NCBI GenBank assembly: GCA_934796165.1
Contig: CAKVOU010000001.1
Coordinates: 124,001-188,000, forward strand
DNA from: an uncultured Eubacteriales bacterium
GTDB lineage: Bacteria > Bacillota > Clostridia > Oscillospirales > CAG-272
Length of the DNA stretch: 64,000 nt
Direction: 5' to 3'
Made by a program: the position numbers and the translations under genes. Shown one piece after another: positions 42,165 through 50,384 of this stretch (positions within the stretch are counted from its first letter, which is position 1; the number at the start of each line of letters is the position of its first letter). Under the pieces are notes generated by a model. That model saw nothing but the letters and a program-made list of their open reading frames with translations. It ran no database searches and had not been told where the DNA came from.

Positions 42165-43910
42165 ATGCAGTTAAGCGGTAAACTTTTTCTTGAAATGACG
42201 ATCTCTGCGGCAAACCTTCTGGAAGCCCGCAAGGAGGAGATCAACAACCTGAATGTGTTCCCCGTACCGGACGGCGATACGGGAGTCAACATGAGCATGA
42301 CCATCGGCGGTGCCCGTCAGATCCTGCTTCCGGCGAACGCAACGCTGTCCGAGGCGGCAGAGCAGGTCGCAAACCGTGTTCTCCGCAGTGCGAGAGGAAA
42401 CTCCGGCGCGATCCTGTCGCTCTTTTTCCGCGGTTTTTCCAAGGCGGTGAGAGGGCTTGAATGTGCGGACAGCGAAGAAATCGCCATGGCGTTTGCAAGA
42501 GGCAGATCCGAGGCGTACAAGGCGGTCATGAACCCGACTGAGGGTACCATCCTGACCGTTATCCGTGTCTGCGCGGAGCGCGCAGATGCCCTGTGGGAGC
42601 AGTACACCGGCAATCTCGCGGGATTTTTTGACGAATTGACCGTGGAAGCAAAAGAAGCGCTTGCCAAGACGCCCGAAATGCTTCCGATCCTCAAGCAGGC
42701 AAAGGTCGTGGATGCCGGCGGTTGCGGCTTTGTCGCAGTTCTGGAAGGAATGTGCGCGGCGCTTCACGGAAATCCCGTAGCGGCTGTTACGTCGGACACG
42801 GCAGTGAAGAGTGCGGCGGATTTCGGCGAGTTCCACACCGAAGACATTAAATACGGTTATTGTACCGAGTGCATCGTGGAAAAGAGCCTTGCATACCGCG
42901 GGGAGGGGAAGGTTTCCGCTTTCTACCGTTTCATCACGCAGATCGGCGACAGCGCCGTCTTTGTGGATGACGACGAGATCATCAAACTCCATGTGCATAC
43001 CAATCATCCGGGCAAGGTACTGGAAAATGCTCTGAAGTACGGCTCCCTTGCGACGGTGAAGATCGAAAATATGCGCCTCCAGCATTCCGAACTGACCGGC
43101 GGTGTCGAAGCGGAGCATCCTCAGGATGCCGCGGCAGAAAACAGCGGGAAAGAGGCGGATCTCTCCGCAAAGCAGTCCGCGAACGGGGCAGTGACACAAA
43201 GCGCGGCACCGGAAGCCGCAAAGCGTACCGTGGCGCAACCGGAGAAGCCGTATGGCTTCGTGACCGTCTGCGCCGGCGACGGAATCCGCGATGTGTTCGC
43301 CGATCTCGGTGCGGATCAGATCGTGACCGGCGGTCAGACCATGAACCCAAGTACCGAGGATATTCTCGATGCGATTCTCGCAACGCCTGCGAAAACGGTT
43401 TTCGTTTTTCCCAACAACAAGAATATACAGATGGTCGCCGAGCAGGCGGCAAAGCTGACAAATGACCGGGAAGCAATCGTGATTCCCACAAGGAGCGTGC
43501 CGGAAGCCATTTCCGCCATGCTGAACTTTGACGAGAGTGCCGATGCCGAAACCAACGCGGACACCATGCGCGAGGTCATCGGAGGCGTTACGGTGCTGAC
43601 CACGACCTACGCGGTACGGGATACCGAGATCGGCGAGGTCGCCATCCATAAGGACGACGTGCTTGGTATGCGCAACGGCAAGATCTGCGTGTCGATGCCG
43701 GGACTTGTCGATTGCGTGAAAGCCCTGATCGACGAGTGCAGGGAAACGGTTGCCGCTTCCGCTTTCATCTCGGTATTCTGGGGCGAAGGTGCGGATGAAG
43801 ACACGGCGGCAGAGGTTACCGGACTGCTTCAGGCTGTTGCTCCCGACGCGGAGATCAATACGATCTGCGGCGGTCAGCCGGTGTACAGCTTCTTAATCTC
43901 TCTGGAATGA
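42165..43910 (+). CDS. fakA: Fatty-acid kinase catalytic subunit FakA (YloV-like, DAK2 plus DegV-like domains)
   Basis: The 581-residue protein has an N-terminal DhaL-type kinase domain (about 1-200) with VFPVPDGDTGVNMSMTIGGA and RSARGNSGAILSLFFRG, a middle domain, and a C-terminal DegV-like domain with FPNNKNIQM and MPGLVDCVKALI. FakA phosphorylates fatty acids carried by FakB, for phospholipid synthesis; FakB (DegV) is not in the window. A variable Ala/Glu-rich linker lies at about residues 310-365. ATG follows AAAGGTG. An upstream palindrome suggests regulation. Confidence 0.93.
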   Translation: MQLSGKLFLEMTISAANLLEARKEEINNLNVFPVPDGDTGVNMSMTIGGARQILLPANATLSEAAEQVANRVLRSARGNSGAILSLFFRGFSKAVRGLECADSEEIAMAFARGRSEAYKAVMNPTEGTILTVIRVCAERADALWEQYTGNLAGFFDELTVEAKEALAKTPEMLPILKQAKVVDAGGCGFVAVLEGMCAALHGNPVAAVTSDTAVKSAADFGEFHTEDIKYGYCTECIVEKSLAYRGEGKVSAFYRFITQIGDSAVFVDDDEIIKLHVHTNHPGKVLENALKYGSLATVKIENMRLQHSELTGGVEAEHPQDAAAENSGKEADLSAKQSANGAVTQSAAPEAAKRTVAQPEKPYGFVTVCAGDGIRDVFADLGADQIVTGGQTMNPSTEDILDAILATPAKTVFVFPNNKNIQMVAEQAAKLTNDREAIVIPTRSVPEAISAMLNFDESADAETNADTMREVIGGVTVLTTTYAVRDTEIGEVAIHKDDVLGMRNGKICVSMPGLVDCVKALIDECRETVAASAFISVFWGEGADEDTAAEVTGLLQAVAPDAEINTICGGQPVYSFLISLE

Positions 43911-43970
43911 TCCCCCGATTGAATTCTGCCAAGACAGCGGAATTCCGTATCCGGAGTATAGACGATTCAT

Positions 43971-44012
43971 AAAAACTCCCGTCCGCAATGCGGACGGGAG
44001 TTTTTTTGCAGA
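43971..44012 (+). terminator. Terminator after fakA
   Basis: Stem arms 43971-43986 and 43990-44005 with loop AAT, followed by a run of T residues. Strong rho-independent terminator, and A-rich on the other side as well. Confidence 0.92.
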
Positions 44013-44038
44013 TGCTTGACGGGACTTTTATGCGCGAA

Positions 44039-44053
44039 GTAAACAAAATTTAC
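44039..44053. promoter_or_regulatory. Possible operator upstream of the XRE regulator promoter
   Basis: GTAAA-CAAAA-TTTAC is an inverted repeat lying nine bases before the -35 element. XRE regulators often bind near their own promoter, so autoregulation is plausible but unproved. Confidence 0.4.
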
Positions 44054-44061
44054 ATTTTTGC

Positions 44062-44090
44062 TTGCAAAAAGCAATTTTCCGTGATATACT
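44062..44090 (+). promoter_or_regulatory. Promoter for the XRE regulator gene
   Basis: -35 TTGCAA (44062-44067) and -10 TATACT (44085-44090), 17-base spacing. The leader is about 135 bases. Confidence 0.75.
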
Positions 44091-44177
44091 GAAAACAACA
44101 ACGGCAAAACAATACAGCCAATAGAATACTGGGTGAACGGGAAATCGTGCAATGCAGTACAGGAAAAATATACAGAC

Positions 44178-44200
44178 TTTCCGGCTCGGGCAGCCGGAAA
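44178..44200 (+). other. Hairpin in the XRE gene leader
   Basis: Perfect 9-base arms TTTCCGGCT / AGCCGGAAA with loop CGGGC, 32 bases before the start codon. No T-run follows, so it probably shapes the leader or serves as an operator, not a terminator. Confidence 0.5.
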
Positions 44201-44231
44201 TGCCGGAAGACCGGAGAGGGGAAAAACAAAT

Positions 44232-45116
44232 ATGAATATCGGCGAAAAGATCAAGCAGCTCCGAACCTCAAAAATGATTACGCAGGCTGAGCTTGCGGGG
44301 GATCAGATCACCAGAAATATGCTCAGCTGTATCGAACGCGGAACGGCAACGCCGTCGCTGCAGACGGTACTGTATCTTGCGTCAAGACTGCAGGTTCCAC
44401 CCGGATTTCTGCTGGCAGAGGGCGTGGATGAATTTTCTTACCGAAAGATGAGCCGTATCTCCAATATCCGCGCGGCATACCGGTCCGGAGATTACAAAAG
44501 TTGCCGGAGCATCTGCCGTCAGGAGTTGGACGGAACGGATGACGAGATTTCTCTCATTCTTGCGGAGTGCGACACCGGGATCGGGGAAGAGGAATTTCTC
44601 GCCGGACACCTGCATTCCGCCTGCCGCTTTTTTGATGAGGCTCTCGAGTACGCAGACAAGACTGTGTACCGTACCGATTATGTCAAAGCGGTGGCAGGGC
44701 TGTATTTTCGGTATATGAGCGACCTGTCCCATACGCTGTATTCCGAGATTTCCGATGAAAAACCTGAGCAAGCCGCAGTCGGCGGGGGAACCGTCTGCGC
44801 CTACCTTCGGGCGTATTTTGCCATTCAAGAGGGCAGAACGGACGAGGTTGAACGGTACTTTGAAACTGCCGGGGAAAGTGTTTTCGCCAGCCACATCCGC
44901 CTGTGCCGGATGCTGGAGGGCGAAGAGTATTCCGCGGCATTGACGGAACTGAAACAGCTGCTCGGCAGTGACAAGGCGATCCCACAGGTACTGCTTTACC
45001 GTTTTACTGCGCAAATGGAGGTTTGTTATCGGGAAACCGGGGATTACAAGGGGGCATACGAATCCGCCCGGAGCAAGGTGGAGCTGTTTGAAAAACTGTT
45101 GGAGGATGTGTCATGA
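44232..45116 (+). CDS. XRE-family transcriptional regulator with TPR-like C-terminal region
   Basis: The 294-residue protein starts at ATG 44232 behind GAGAGGGG. Residues about 3-65 are an HTH: IGEKIKQLRTSKMITQAEL, MLSCIERGTATPSLQTVLYLASRL. The rest is helical with repeated TPR-like patterns (for example SACRFFDEALEYADKT and GDYKGAYESARSKVELFEKLL), like Rgg/PlcR/PrgX-type peptide-responsive regulators. Peptide sensing is inferred from architecture only. Its stop overlaps the start of the following lipoprotein gene by four bases (ATGA), so the two proteins should be made together. Confidence 0.85.
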   Translation: MNIGEKIKQLRTSKMITQAELAGDQITRNMLSCIERGTATPSLQTVLYLASRLQVPPGFLLAEGVDEFSYRKMSRISNIRAAYRSGDYKSCRSICRQELDGTDDEISLILAECDTGIGEEEFLAGHLHSACRFFDEALEYADKTVYRTDYVKAVAGLYFRYMSDLSHTLYSEISDEKPEQAAVGGGTVCAYLRAYFAIQEGRTDEVERYFETAGESVFASHIRLCRMLEGEEYSAALTELKQLLGSDKAIPQVLLYRFTAQMEVCYRETGDYKGAYESARSKVELFEKLLEDVS

Positions 45117-45472
45117 AGCGGTGTCCGTTTGCTGTGCGGGTAGCTCTCCCGGTTGCCGTGTGTCTGCTGCTTTTGTCCGGGTGCCGGAATCGGCTGGAGG
45201 CGGAAACGGAGTTTGACGGCGGAGAGCCGGTCAGACTTGCGGATCTTGAAAGCATCCGTCAGTCCCTGACCGAAACCGAACCGGAGACCGGCGGGGAATT
45301 TGTATACTGGATCGACGGAGGAAGCAGTACCACGTACCATACGCACGCCGACTGCTCGTATCTGTCCGGCAAGAAGATTGTTTCCGGCAAAAGGATCGAC
45401 GCGTTTGCCGCCTGCAAGATGGATCTCTGTTCCCGTTGTGCCGCGCGTGACGGTGTGACGCCGGAGTGGTGA
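45113..45472 (+). CDS. Small secreted lipoprotein with His/Cys-rich C-terminal motif
   Basis: The 119-residue protein has a lipoprotein signal peptide (MKRCPFAVRVALPVAVCLLL, lipobox LSGC, lipidated Cys24). The C-terminal part YWIDGGSSTTYHTHADCSYL and ACKMDLCSRCA resembles a short domain seen in many Firmicutes surface proteins, with His and Cys residues that could bind metal. It overlaps the XRE regulator gene. If the regulator senses a peptide, this protein or its cleaved signal peptide would be the obvious partner; no further function can be assigned. Confidence 0.75.
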   Translation: MKRCPFAVRVALPVAVCLLLLSGCRNRLEAETEFDGGEPVRLADLESIRQSLTETEPETGGEFVYWIDGGSSTTYHTHADCSYLSGKKIVSGKRIDAFAACKMDLCSRCAARDGVTPEW

Positions 45473-45677
45473 TATTGCGGGAGAATAAAAAAGGAACCGA
45501 ACCGCCCGGCAAGCAGTCCCGATGAGTCAAGGAGAAGTCGGTCTGCGGGCAGTTCCGGTGAACCTTGCGGCTGCCGCCTGCGGACAGATCCGGTCAATCA
45601 ATGGGAAGCTACTTTGCGGGTAATCCCGGAAAATTAAAAACGGAACCGTGCCGCAGACGGTTCCGGAGGGATAAGAA
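45473..45677. other. Intergenic region after the small lipoprotein gene
   Basis: About 205 bases without a recognised gene; contains a short inverted repeat around 45640-45665 (GGAACCGT / ACGGTTCC). Confidence 0.35.
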
Positions 45678-45708
45678 GGGGACGCCTGACGGCGTCCCCC
45701 GTTTTTTT
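45678..45708 (+). terminator. Terminator between convergent lipoprotein genes
   Basis: Arms GGGGACGCC (45678-45686) and GGCGTCCCC (45691-45699) followed by GTTTTTTT. A near-identical hairpin lies downstream of the second surface lipoprotein (47881-47910), showing it belongs to the duplicated unit. Confidence 0.85.
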
Positions 45709-45710
45709 GA

Positions 45711-47606
45711 TTACTGCTGTTTGCTCAGATACTCGTTGAGATCCTTCATGACCTCATTGTAGATATCCGTAGCGGCATTGCGGTTCGGTGCGCAAGCATA
45801 GAACTTTGCGTAGAGCATGTAGATGCCGTATTTTTCGTACATGTCTTCGGCAACGTAGGACCCGGTAGTGCCTGCGGGAACAAACGGCACATCCAGAGCG
45901 TAACCGTTGATGACCATTTCCATCAGGCGGTTCTTTGCAGCGTTATTCGGGGAACCGTCGTCATTACAACCCAGAATATAGTATTGGGTTACACCGGTGG
46001 AGGTAAGATCAGACTGCAGGACCAGCTCGTTGTTGCAGTACACATTGAGCGTTTCTCCGTCATAGGAGGAAAGGAAGAGCGTCCAGCCGCGTGCACGAAC
46101 CTGCTTGGAGGCAGCAATCAGCGGATTTGCGATCGAATGATCCAGATTCTCCACGTATCCGGTGCCGAGGTTATAGATCAGCGTTGCGCCAAACGCGTGC
46201 GGGGAATAGTCCTTGTTCTGCATGAGCCCGAGGTAATCCGTGTCCGTGTAGTCTGCCTCGGGAATGTAGTAAAGACCGACACTGCAACGTCCGTTGACCA
46301 GCGAGCCTTTCCAGTATTGAGACAGATCGACGACCTTGATTCCCTTGAGTCCTCCTTCTCCGGAAAAGTCGAAATCAAAGTACTCATAAGAGAGCACGTT
46401 CTGGTAGTTGGAAGGACGGTCATCCGTTTCGTCCAGAGTGGGCGCAAACTGCGAATCGTCAAAGATCAGATCATGGATATGCTCGGGCGTGGGAAGATCA
46501 TTCCCCTCGGCATAGTAATTGTAGATGGCTGCAACAGCCTTTTCGTCTGCGGCATATGCGTAACCGGTTGCGTACATCAGTTTGACACCAAGGGTCGCGT
46601 ACTGATCCACAATATCCGCTTCAAAGGTATCGCCCACGACCTTGCCGTTGAGCACCATATATTTGTGGAACAGGGAAGCCTGCCCGATCCTTGCCTGTTT
46701 GATGTAGGTGGGTTCAGCATAGAAGACCGCTTTTCCGTTGAGATAGAAGGTGTTGCGCTCGGGGGTAAACACCTGGGTGATCATGACATACTGCCCGGCA
46801 TAGTCCTTCTGCGTCAATTTCATGAGACGCTTTGAATTTGCGGGACTGTAGGTCGTCGGGGAAACGGTGGTTGCTATACCGTTACCGAGGCAGAAATTCA
46901 AACCAAAGTTATAGGTACCGTCACTTGCCGAGCGGATCGAGCCGACGGACAGGAAATCAAATGTGGTGAATTTGGACCCGTCGGGCGTTCTGCTCGGGAT
47001 GTAGTACATCAGGATCTGCGTCCAGCCGTTGGGGGTGGTGCAGTCCAGATGGTTCTTTGCCAGATCGATGATTTCGAATTTTGTCAGTCCGTCGCTTTCT
47101 TCAAAGTTGTAAGTACGGTCATTTGAGTAGTTGAAATTGAACCACGGGTGAGACAGGACCGTGTTCAGGTTGCCGGTTACGGGATCGACAGGATCGGGAG
47201 GGGTTGTGTCCGTCTCGGTCTGGGATTCCTCGGGCTTGGTCTCCTCAGTCTTGGATTCCTCGGGCGTAGAAGCCTCGGTTTTGGATTCCTCGGGCGTAGA
47301 AGCCTCGGTCTTGGATTCCTCGGGCGTAGAAGCCTCGGTCTTGGATTCCTCCGGCGTGGAAGCCTCGGTTTTGGATTCCTCGGGCGTGGTGGAAGCCTCG
47401 GTCTTGGATTCCTCCGGCGTGGAAGCCTCGGTTCTGGATTCCTCAGGAGTAGAAGCCTCAGTCTTGGATTCCTCCGGCGCAGAAGTCTCTGTCTTGGTTT
47501 CCTGCCCCTTGGTTTCGGTGGGTTTCTTGTCGCCGCAGGATGCGAGCGTTGCAATCAGTCCCAACACCATCAGGGTTGCAAGAAACAGTGCAAGAATTTT
47601 TTTCAT
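45711..47606 (-). CDS. Surface lipoprotein with decapeptide repeats and two lectin-like domains (copy 1)
   Basis: The 631-residue protein has a signal peptide with lipobox LASC (Cys24), a low-complexity stalk (about 27-135) with about eight copies of EESKTEASTP, then two tandem domains of about 230 residues each. Both domains share blocks such as (L/I)MYYIP / VGLYYIP, YNFGLNFCLGNG / LIYNLGTG, and FYLNGKAVFY / LNVYCNNELV, the latter like LamG/concanavalin beta-sandwiches. Lectin or glycan binding is inferred. GGAGG is seven bases before the ATG. A close paralogue follows upstream at 47919-49844. No catalytic domain is visible. Confidence 0.85.
   Translation of the reverse strand: MKKILALFLATLMVLGLIATLASCGDKKPTETKGQETKTETSAPEESKTEASTPEESRTEASTPEESKTEASTTPEESKTEASTPEESKTEASTPEESKTEASTPEESKTEASTPEESKTEETKPEESQTETDTTPPDPVDPVTGNLNTVLSHPWFNFNYSNDRTYNFEESDGLTKFEIIDLAKNHLDCTTPNGWTQILMYYIPSRTPDGSKFTTFDFLSVGSIRSASDGTYNFGLNFCLGNGIATTVSPTTYSPANSKRLMKLTQKDYAGQYVMITQVFTPERNTFYLNGKAVFYAEPTYIKQARIGQASLFHKYMVLNGKVVGDTFEADIVDQYATLGVKLMYATGYAYAADEKAVAAIYNYYAEGNDLPTPEHIHDLIFDDSQFAPTLDETDDRPSNYQNVLSYEYFDFDFSGEGGLKGIKVVDLSQYWKGSLVNGRCSVGLYYIPEADYTDTDYLGLMQNKDYSPHAFGATLIYNLGTGYVENLDHSIANPLIAASKQVRARGWTLFLSSYDGETLNVYCNNELVLQSDLTSTGVTQYYILGCNDDGSPNNAAKNRLMEMVINGYALDVPFVPAGTTGSYVAEDMYEKYGIYMLYAKFYACAPNRNAATDIYNEVMKDLNEYLSKQQ
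47211..47474. repeat. 30-bp in-frame repeats in lipoprotein copy 1
   Basis: About eight units encoding (T/S)P-EES(K/R)TEAS; one unit carries a 3-base insertion (an extra Thr). The variation between units is mostly synonymous. Confidence 0.9.
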
Positions 47607-47687
47607 GGTTTTTCCTCCGGATTGTACTCAGATTGCGACCGGGACAAACAAAGTTACGGGAATAAACGATCAGCAATCTTAACATAT

Positions 47688-47716
47688 ATTATACTGATAA
47701 ATTATGAACGTTTCAA
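47688..47716 (-). promoter_or_regulatory. Promoter for lipoprotein copy 1
   Basis: Minus-strand -35 TTGAAA (47711-47716) and -10 TATAAT (47688-47693), 17-base spacing, about 80 bases before the start codon. Confidence 0.8.
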
Positions 47717-47831
47717 TAATGCAGAACTTTTTTTCGAATAATGACAAAAGGTTGGCTTACGTTTTGTGCAAGTTGCCGCACATTTCGTTATCCGATTGTG
47801 TAATATCCGTGTAACTGTTTTCAAATGCAAA

Positions 47832-47910
47832 ACCACACTCCGTTTGCCTTCCCGGTTCCAGAGTGTGGTATTTGTTTGAAAACCGGGGACACCTGACGGC
47901 ATCCCCGGTT
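47832..47910 (-). terminator. Two hairpins downstream of lipoprotein copy 2
   Basis: First hairpin: arms 47881-47889 and 47902-47910 (AACCGGGGA / TCCCCGGTT). Second: ACCACACTC (47832-47840) and GAGTGTGGT (47861-47869), followed leftward by TTTTG. They should end the copy 2 transcript. Confidence 0.7.
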
Positions 47911-47918
47911 TTTGATTA

Positions 47919-49844
47919 TTATTGCTGCTTGCTCAGATACTCGTTGAGATCCTTCATGACCTCATTGTAGATATCCGTAGCGGCATTGCGGTTCGGTGCA
48001 CAAGCGTAGAACTTTGCGTAGAGCATGTAAATGCCGTACTTTTCGTACATATCTTCGGCGACGTAGGACCCGGTAGCACCTTCAGGGAGATACGGCACAT
48101 CCAGAGCGTAGCCGTTGATGATCATTTCCTTCAGGCGGTTCTTTGCTTTGTCATTCGGGGTACCGTCGTCGTTACAAGCGAGAATGTAGTACTGCATGAC
48201 GCCACAGAAAGAGAGGTCGGATTGAAGAACCAGCTCGTTGTTGCAGTATACATTGAGCGTTTTTCCGTCGTAGGAGGAGAGGAAGAGCGTCCAGCCGCGT
48301 GCATGGACCGGCTTGTATGCGGCGATCAGCGGATTTGCGATTTGTTGCCCCAGGTTTTCCACATATCCGGTGCCGAGGTTATAGACCAGAGATGCACCGA
48401 ACGCGTGCGGGGAATAGTCCTTGTTCTGCATGAGTCCAAGGTAGTCCGTGTTTGTGTAGTCTGCCTCGGGGATGTAGTAAAGACCGACACTGCAGCGTCC
48501 GTTGACCAGCGAGCCTTTCCAGTAGCTAGCCAGATCGACGACCTTGACGCTCTTGAGTCCGCCTTCGTCGGAGAAGTCGAAGTCAAAGTATTTATACGAG
48601 AGCACGCTCTGGTAGTTGGAAGGACGGTCATCCGTTTCGTCCAGAGCGGGTGCGAACTGCGAGTCGTCAAAGACCAGATCGTAGGTGTGCTCGGGTGTGG
48701 GAAGATCGTTCCCCTCCAAATAATAATTGTAGATAGCTGCAATTGCCTTTTCGTCTGCGGCGTATGCGTAACCGGTTGCGTACATCAGTTTGACGCCAAG
48801 GGTCGCGTACTGATCCACAATGTTTGCTTCAAAGGTATCGCTCACGACCTTTCCGTTGAGCACCATATATTTGTGGAACAGGGAAGCCTGCCCGATCTTT
48901 GCCTGCTTGATGTAGGTGGGCTGAGCATAAAAGATTGCTTTGCCGTTGAGGTAAAAGTAGTTACGTTCGGGAGTGTATACCTGGGCGATCATGACATACT
49001 GTCCGGCATAATCCTTCTGTGTCAGCTTGACAAGGCGCTTCGAGTTGGCAGGCTGGTAGGTCGTCGGAGAAATGGTGGTAGCCATGCCGTTACCGAGGCA
49101 GAAATTCAAGCCAAAGTTGTAGGAGCCGTCGCTTTCCGCACGGATCGAACCGACAGACAGAGAATCAAATGTGGTGAACTTGGAACCATTGGGCGTTCTG
49201 CTCGGGATGTAGTACATCAGGACCTGCGTCCAGCCGTTGGGGGTGGTGCAGTCCAGATGATTTTTTGCCAGATCAATAATCTCGAATTTCGTCAGTCCGT
49301 CACTGTCTTCGAAGTCATAAGTACGGTCATCTGAGTAGTTGAAATTGAACCACGGGTGGGACAGAACCGTGTTCAGATTACCGGTTACGGGATCGACAGG
49401 ATCGGGAGCGGTTGTGTCCGTCTCGGTCTGGGATTCCTCGGGTTTGGACTCCTCGGGCGTAGAAGCCTCGGTCTTGGATTCCTCGGGCGTAGAAGCCTCT
49501 GTCTTGGATTCCTCCGGCGTGGAAGCCTCGGTTTTGGATTCCTCCGGCGTGGAAGCCTCGGTTTTGGATTCCTCCGGCGTGGAAGCCTCGGTTTTGGATT
49601 CCTCCGGCGTGGAAGCCTCAGTCTTGGATTCCTCCGGCGTGGAAGCCTCGGTCTTGGATTCCTCGGGCGTGGAAGCCTCAGTCCTGGATTCCTCCGGCGT
49701 GGAAGCCTCGGTCTTGGTTTCCTGTCCCTTGGTTTCGGTGGGCTTCTTGTCGCCGCAGGATGCGAGCGTTGCAATCAGTCCCAGCACCATCAGGGTTGCA
49801 AGAAACAGTGCAAGAATTTTTTCATGGTTTTTCCTCCGTAACAT
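47919..49844 (-). CDS. Surface lipoprotein paralogue (copy 2), reading frame shifted at its normal start
   Basis: This close paralogue of copy 1 has the same signal peptide, decapeptide stalk (nine units) and two lectin-like domains. The ribosome-binding site GGAGG (49833-49837) points to an ATG at 49825, as in copy 1. However the A tract after that ATG has six A instead of seven, so translation from it runs out of frame (Met-Lys-Lys-Phe-Leu-His). The body is open only from an upstream ATG at 49844 with no good ribosome-binding site. It may be phase-variable, in the OFF state, made weakly from 49844, or a sequencing slip. Body otherwise intact. Confidence 0.8.
   Translation of the reverse strand: MLRRKNHEKILALFLATLMVLGLIATLASCGDKKPTETKGQETKTEASTPEESRTEASTPEESKTEASTPEESKTEASTPEESKTEASTPEESKTEASTPEESKTEASTPEESKTEASTPEESKTEASTPEESKPEESQTETDTTAPDPVDPVTGNLNTVLSHPWFNFNYSDDRTYDFEDSDGLTKFEIIDLAKNHLDCTTPNGWTQVLMYYIPSRTPNGSKFTTFDSLSVGSIRAESDGSYNFGLNFCLGNGMATTISPTTYQPANSKRLVKLTQKDYAGQYVMIAQVYTPERNYFYLNGKAIFYAQPTYIKQAKIGQASLFHKYMVLNGKVVSDTFEANIVDQYATLGVKLMYATGYAYAADEKAIAAIYNYYLEGNDLPTPEHTYDLVFDDSQFAPALDETDDRPSNYQSVLSYKYFDFDFSDEGGLKSVKVVDLASYWKGSLVNGRCSVGLYYIPEADYTNTDYLGLMQNKDYSPHAFGASLVYNLGTGYVENLGQQIANPLIAAYKPVHARGWTLFLSSYDGKTLNVYCNNELVLQSDLSFCGVMQYYILACNDDGTPNDKAKNRLKEMIINGYALDVPYLPEGATGSYVAEDMYEKYGIYMLYAKFYACAPNRNAATDIYNEVMKDLNEYLSKQQ
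49449..49718. repeat. 30-bp in-frame repeats in lipoprotein copy 2
   Basis: Nine units encoding TEASTPEES(K/R); several adjacent units are identical at the DNA level, more so than in copy 1, indicating recent expansion or conversion. Confidence 0.92.
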
Positions 49845-49903
49845 ACTAGACTGCGGTCGGGAGCTTTGATTTATGCTCTGAACGATCAACAATCCTAATC
49901 AAC

Positions 49904-49932
49904 ATTATAATTCGGAATTGTGAACAAATCAA
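49904..49932 (-). promoter_or_regulatory. Promoter for lipoprotein copy 2
   Basis: Minus-strand -35 TTGATT (49927-49932) and -10 TATAAT (49904-49909), 17-base spacing. Upstream sequence resembles that of copy 1. Confidence 0.75.
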
Positions 49933-50228
49933 CAATATAAGACGTTTTCCCGAAAAACGACAAAATTGGCGTTTTTGTTTTGTGCAAGCCGCACAACGAA
50001 AGGCAAGCATCGGAAAACCGGACACGCTCTGGTTCTGATTGTGAACTTACCTGCATTCGCCGGTGTTTCATATACTTTCCCATCGAAAAAACGCACCCCG
50101 AAGCCGGAAGGGCAAGACGGGTGCGTTTTCGTGTGCGGTTTTCCGATCGGCAGATCCCGCAGCTTGGAAAACCGGGTGCGTTTTCAGCATGCACGGATAC
50201 CGCTTGAACGGTGTTTTGCGGATGCTTT
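49933..50228. other. Intergenic region between lipoprotein copy 2 and the small membrane protein gene
   Basis: About 300 bases. A hairpin with arms near 50090-50102 and 50120-50133 (AACGCACCC / GGGTGCGTT) lies in position to terminate the leftward small gene. No other element was recognised. Confidence 0.5.
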
Positions 50229-50384
50229 TCAGGCAAGCGGGACGAGAGCGGGAAGCGCGATGAGCGCGGGGCTCGTAAACATGGAGGCAAAGAGGGAGAT
50301 GGTCAGGGTAATCGCGCCGCCGACGCAAAGGACGGCAAGGATGATGGCAAGAATGCGGATGAAGGTCTTGTTTGATTTTTTCAT
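50229..50384 (-). CDS. Small (51-residue) membrane protein
   Basis: A short gene starts at ATG 50384 with MKKSNKTFIRILAIILAVLC, followed by an uninterrupted hydrophobic stretch to about residue 36 and a hydrophobic C-terminus ending LVPLA. It has an AAAGGA site nine bases upstream. It looks like a single- or double-pass membrane protein or a secreted small peptide. No family is recognised. It is transcribed in the same direction as the lipoprotein pair and lies directly upstream of copy 2, separated by a hairpin. Confidence 0.7.
   Translation of the reverse strand: MKKSNKTFIRILAIILAVLCVGGAITLTISLFASMFTSPALIALPALVPLA

Noticed and set aside
47211..47474. Regular ~30-base repeats that could suggest a CRISPR array
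   Set aside because: The repeats are contiguous without unique spacers, are in frame, and encode a decapeptide stalk. No cas genes nearby.
49339..49869. Repetitive plus-strand frames (VLDSSGVEAS-type) opposite the lipoprotein repeats
   Set aside because: They are the reverse-strand reading of the same 30-base repeats; every frame stays open there because the unit length is a multiple of three.
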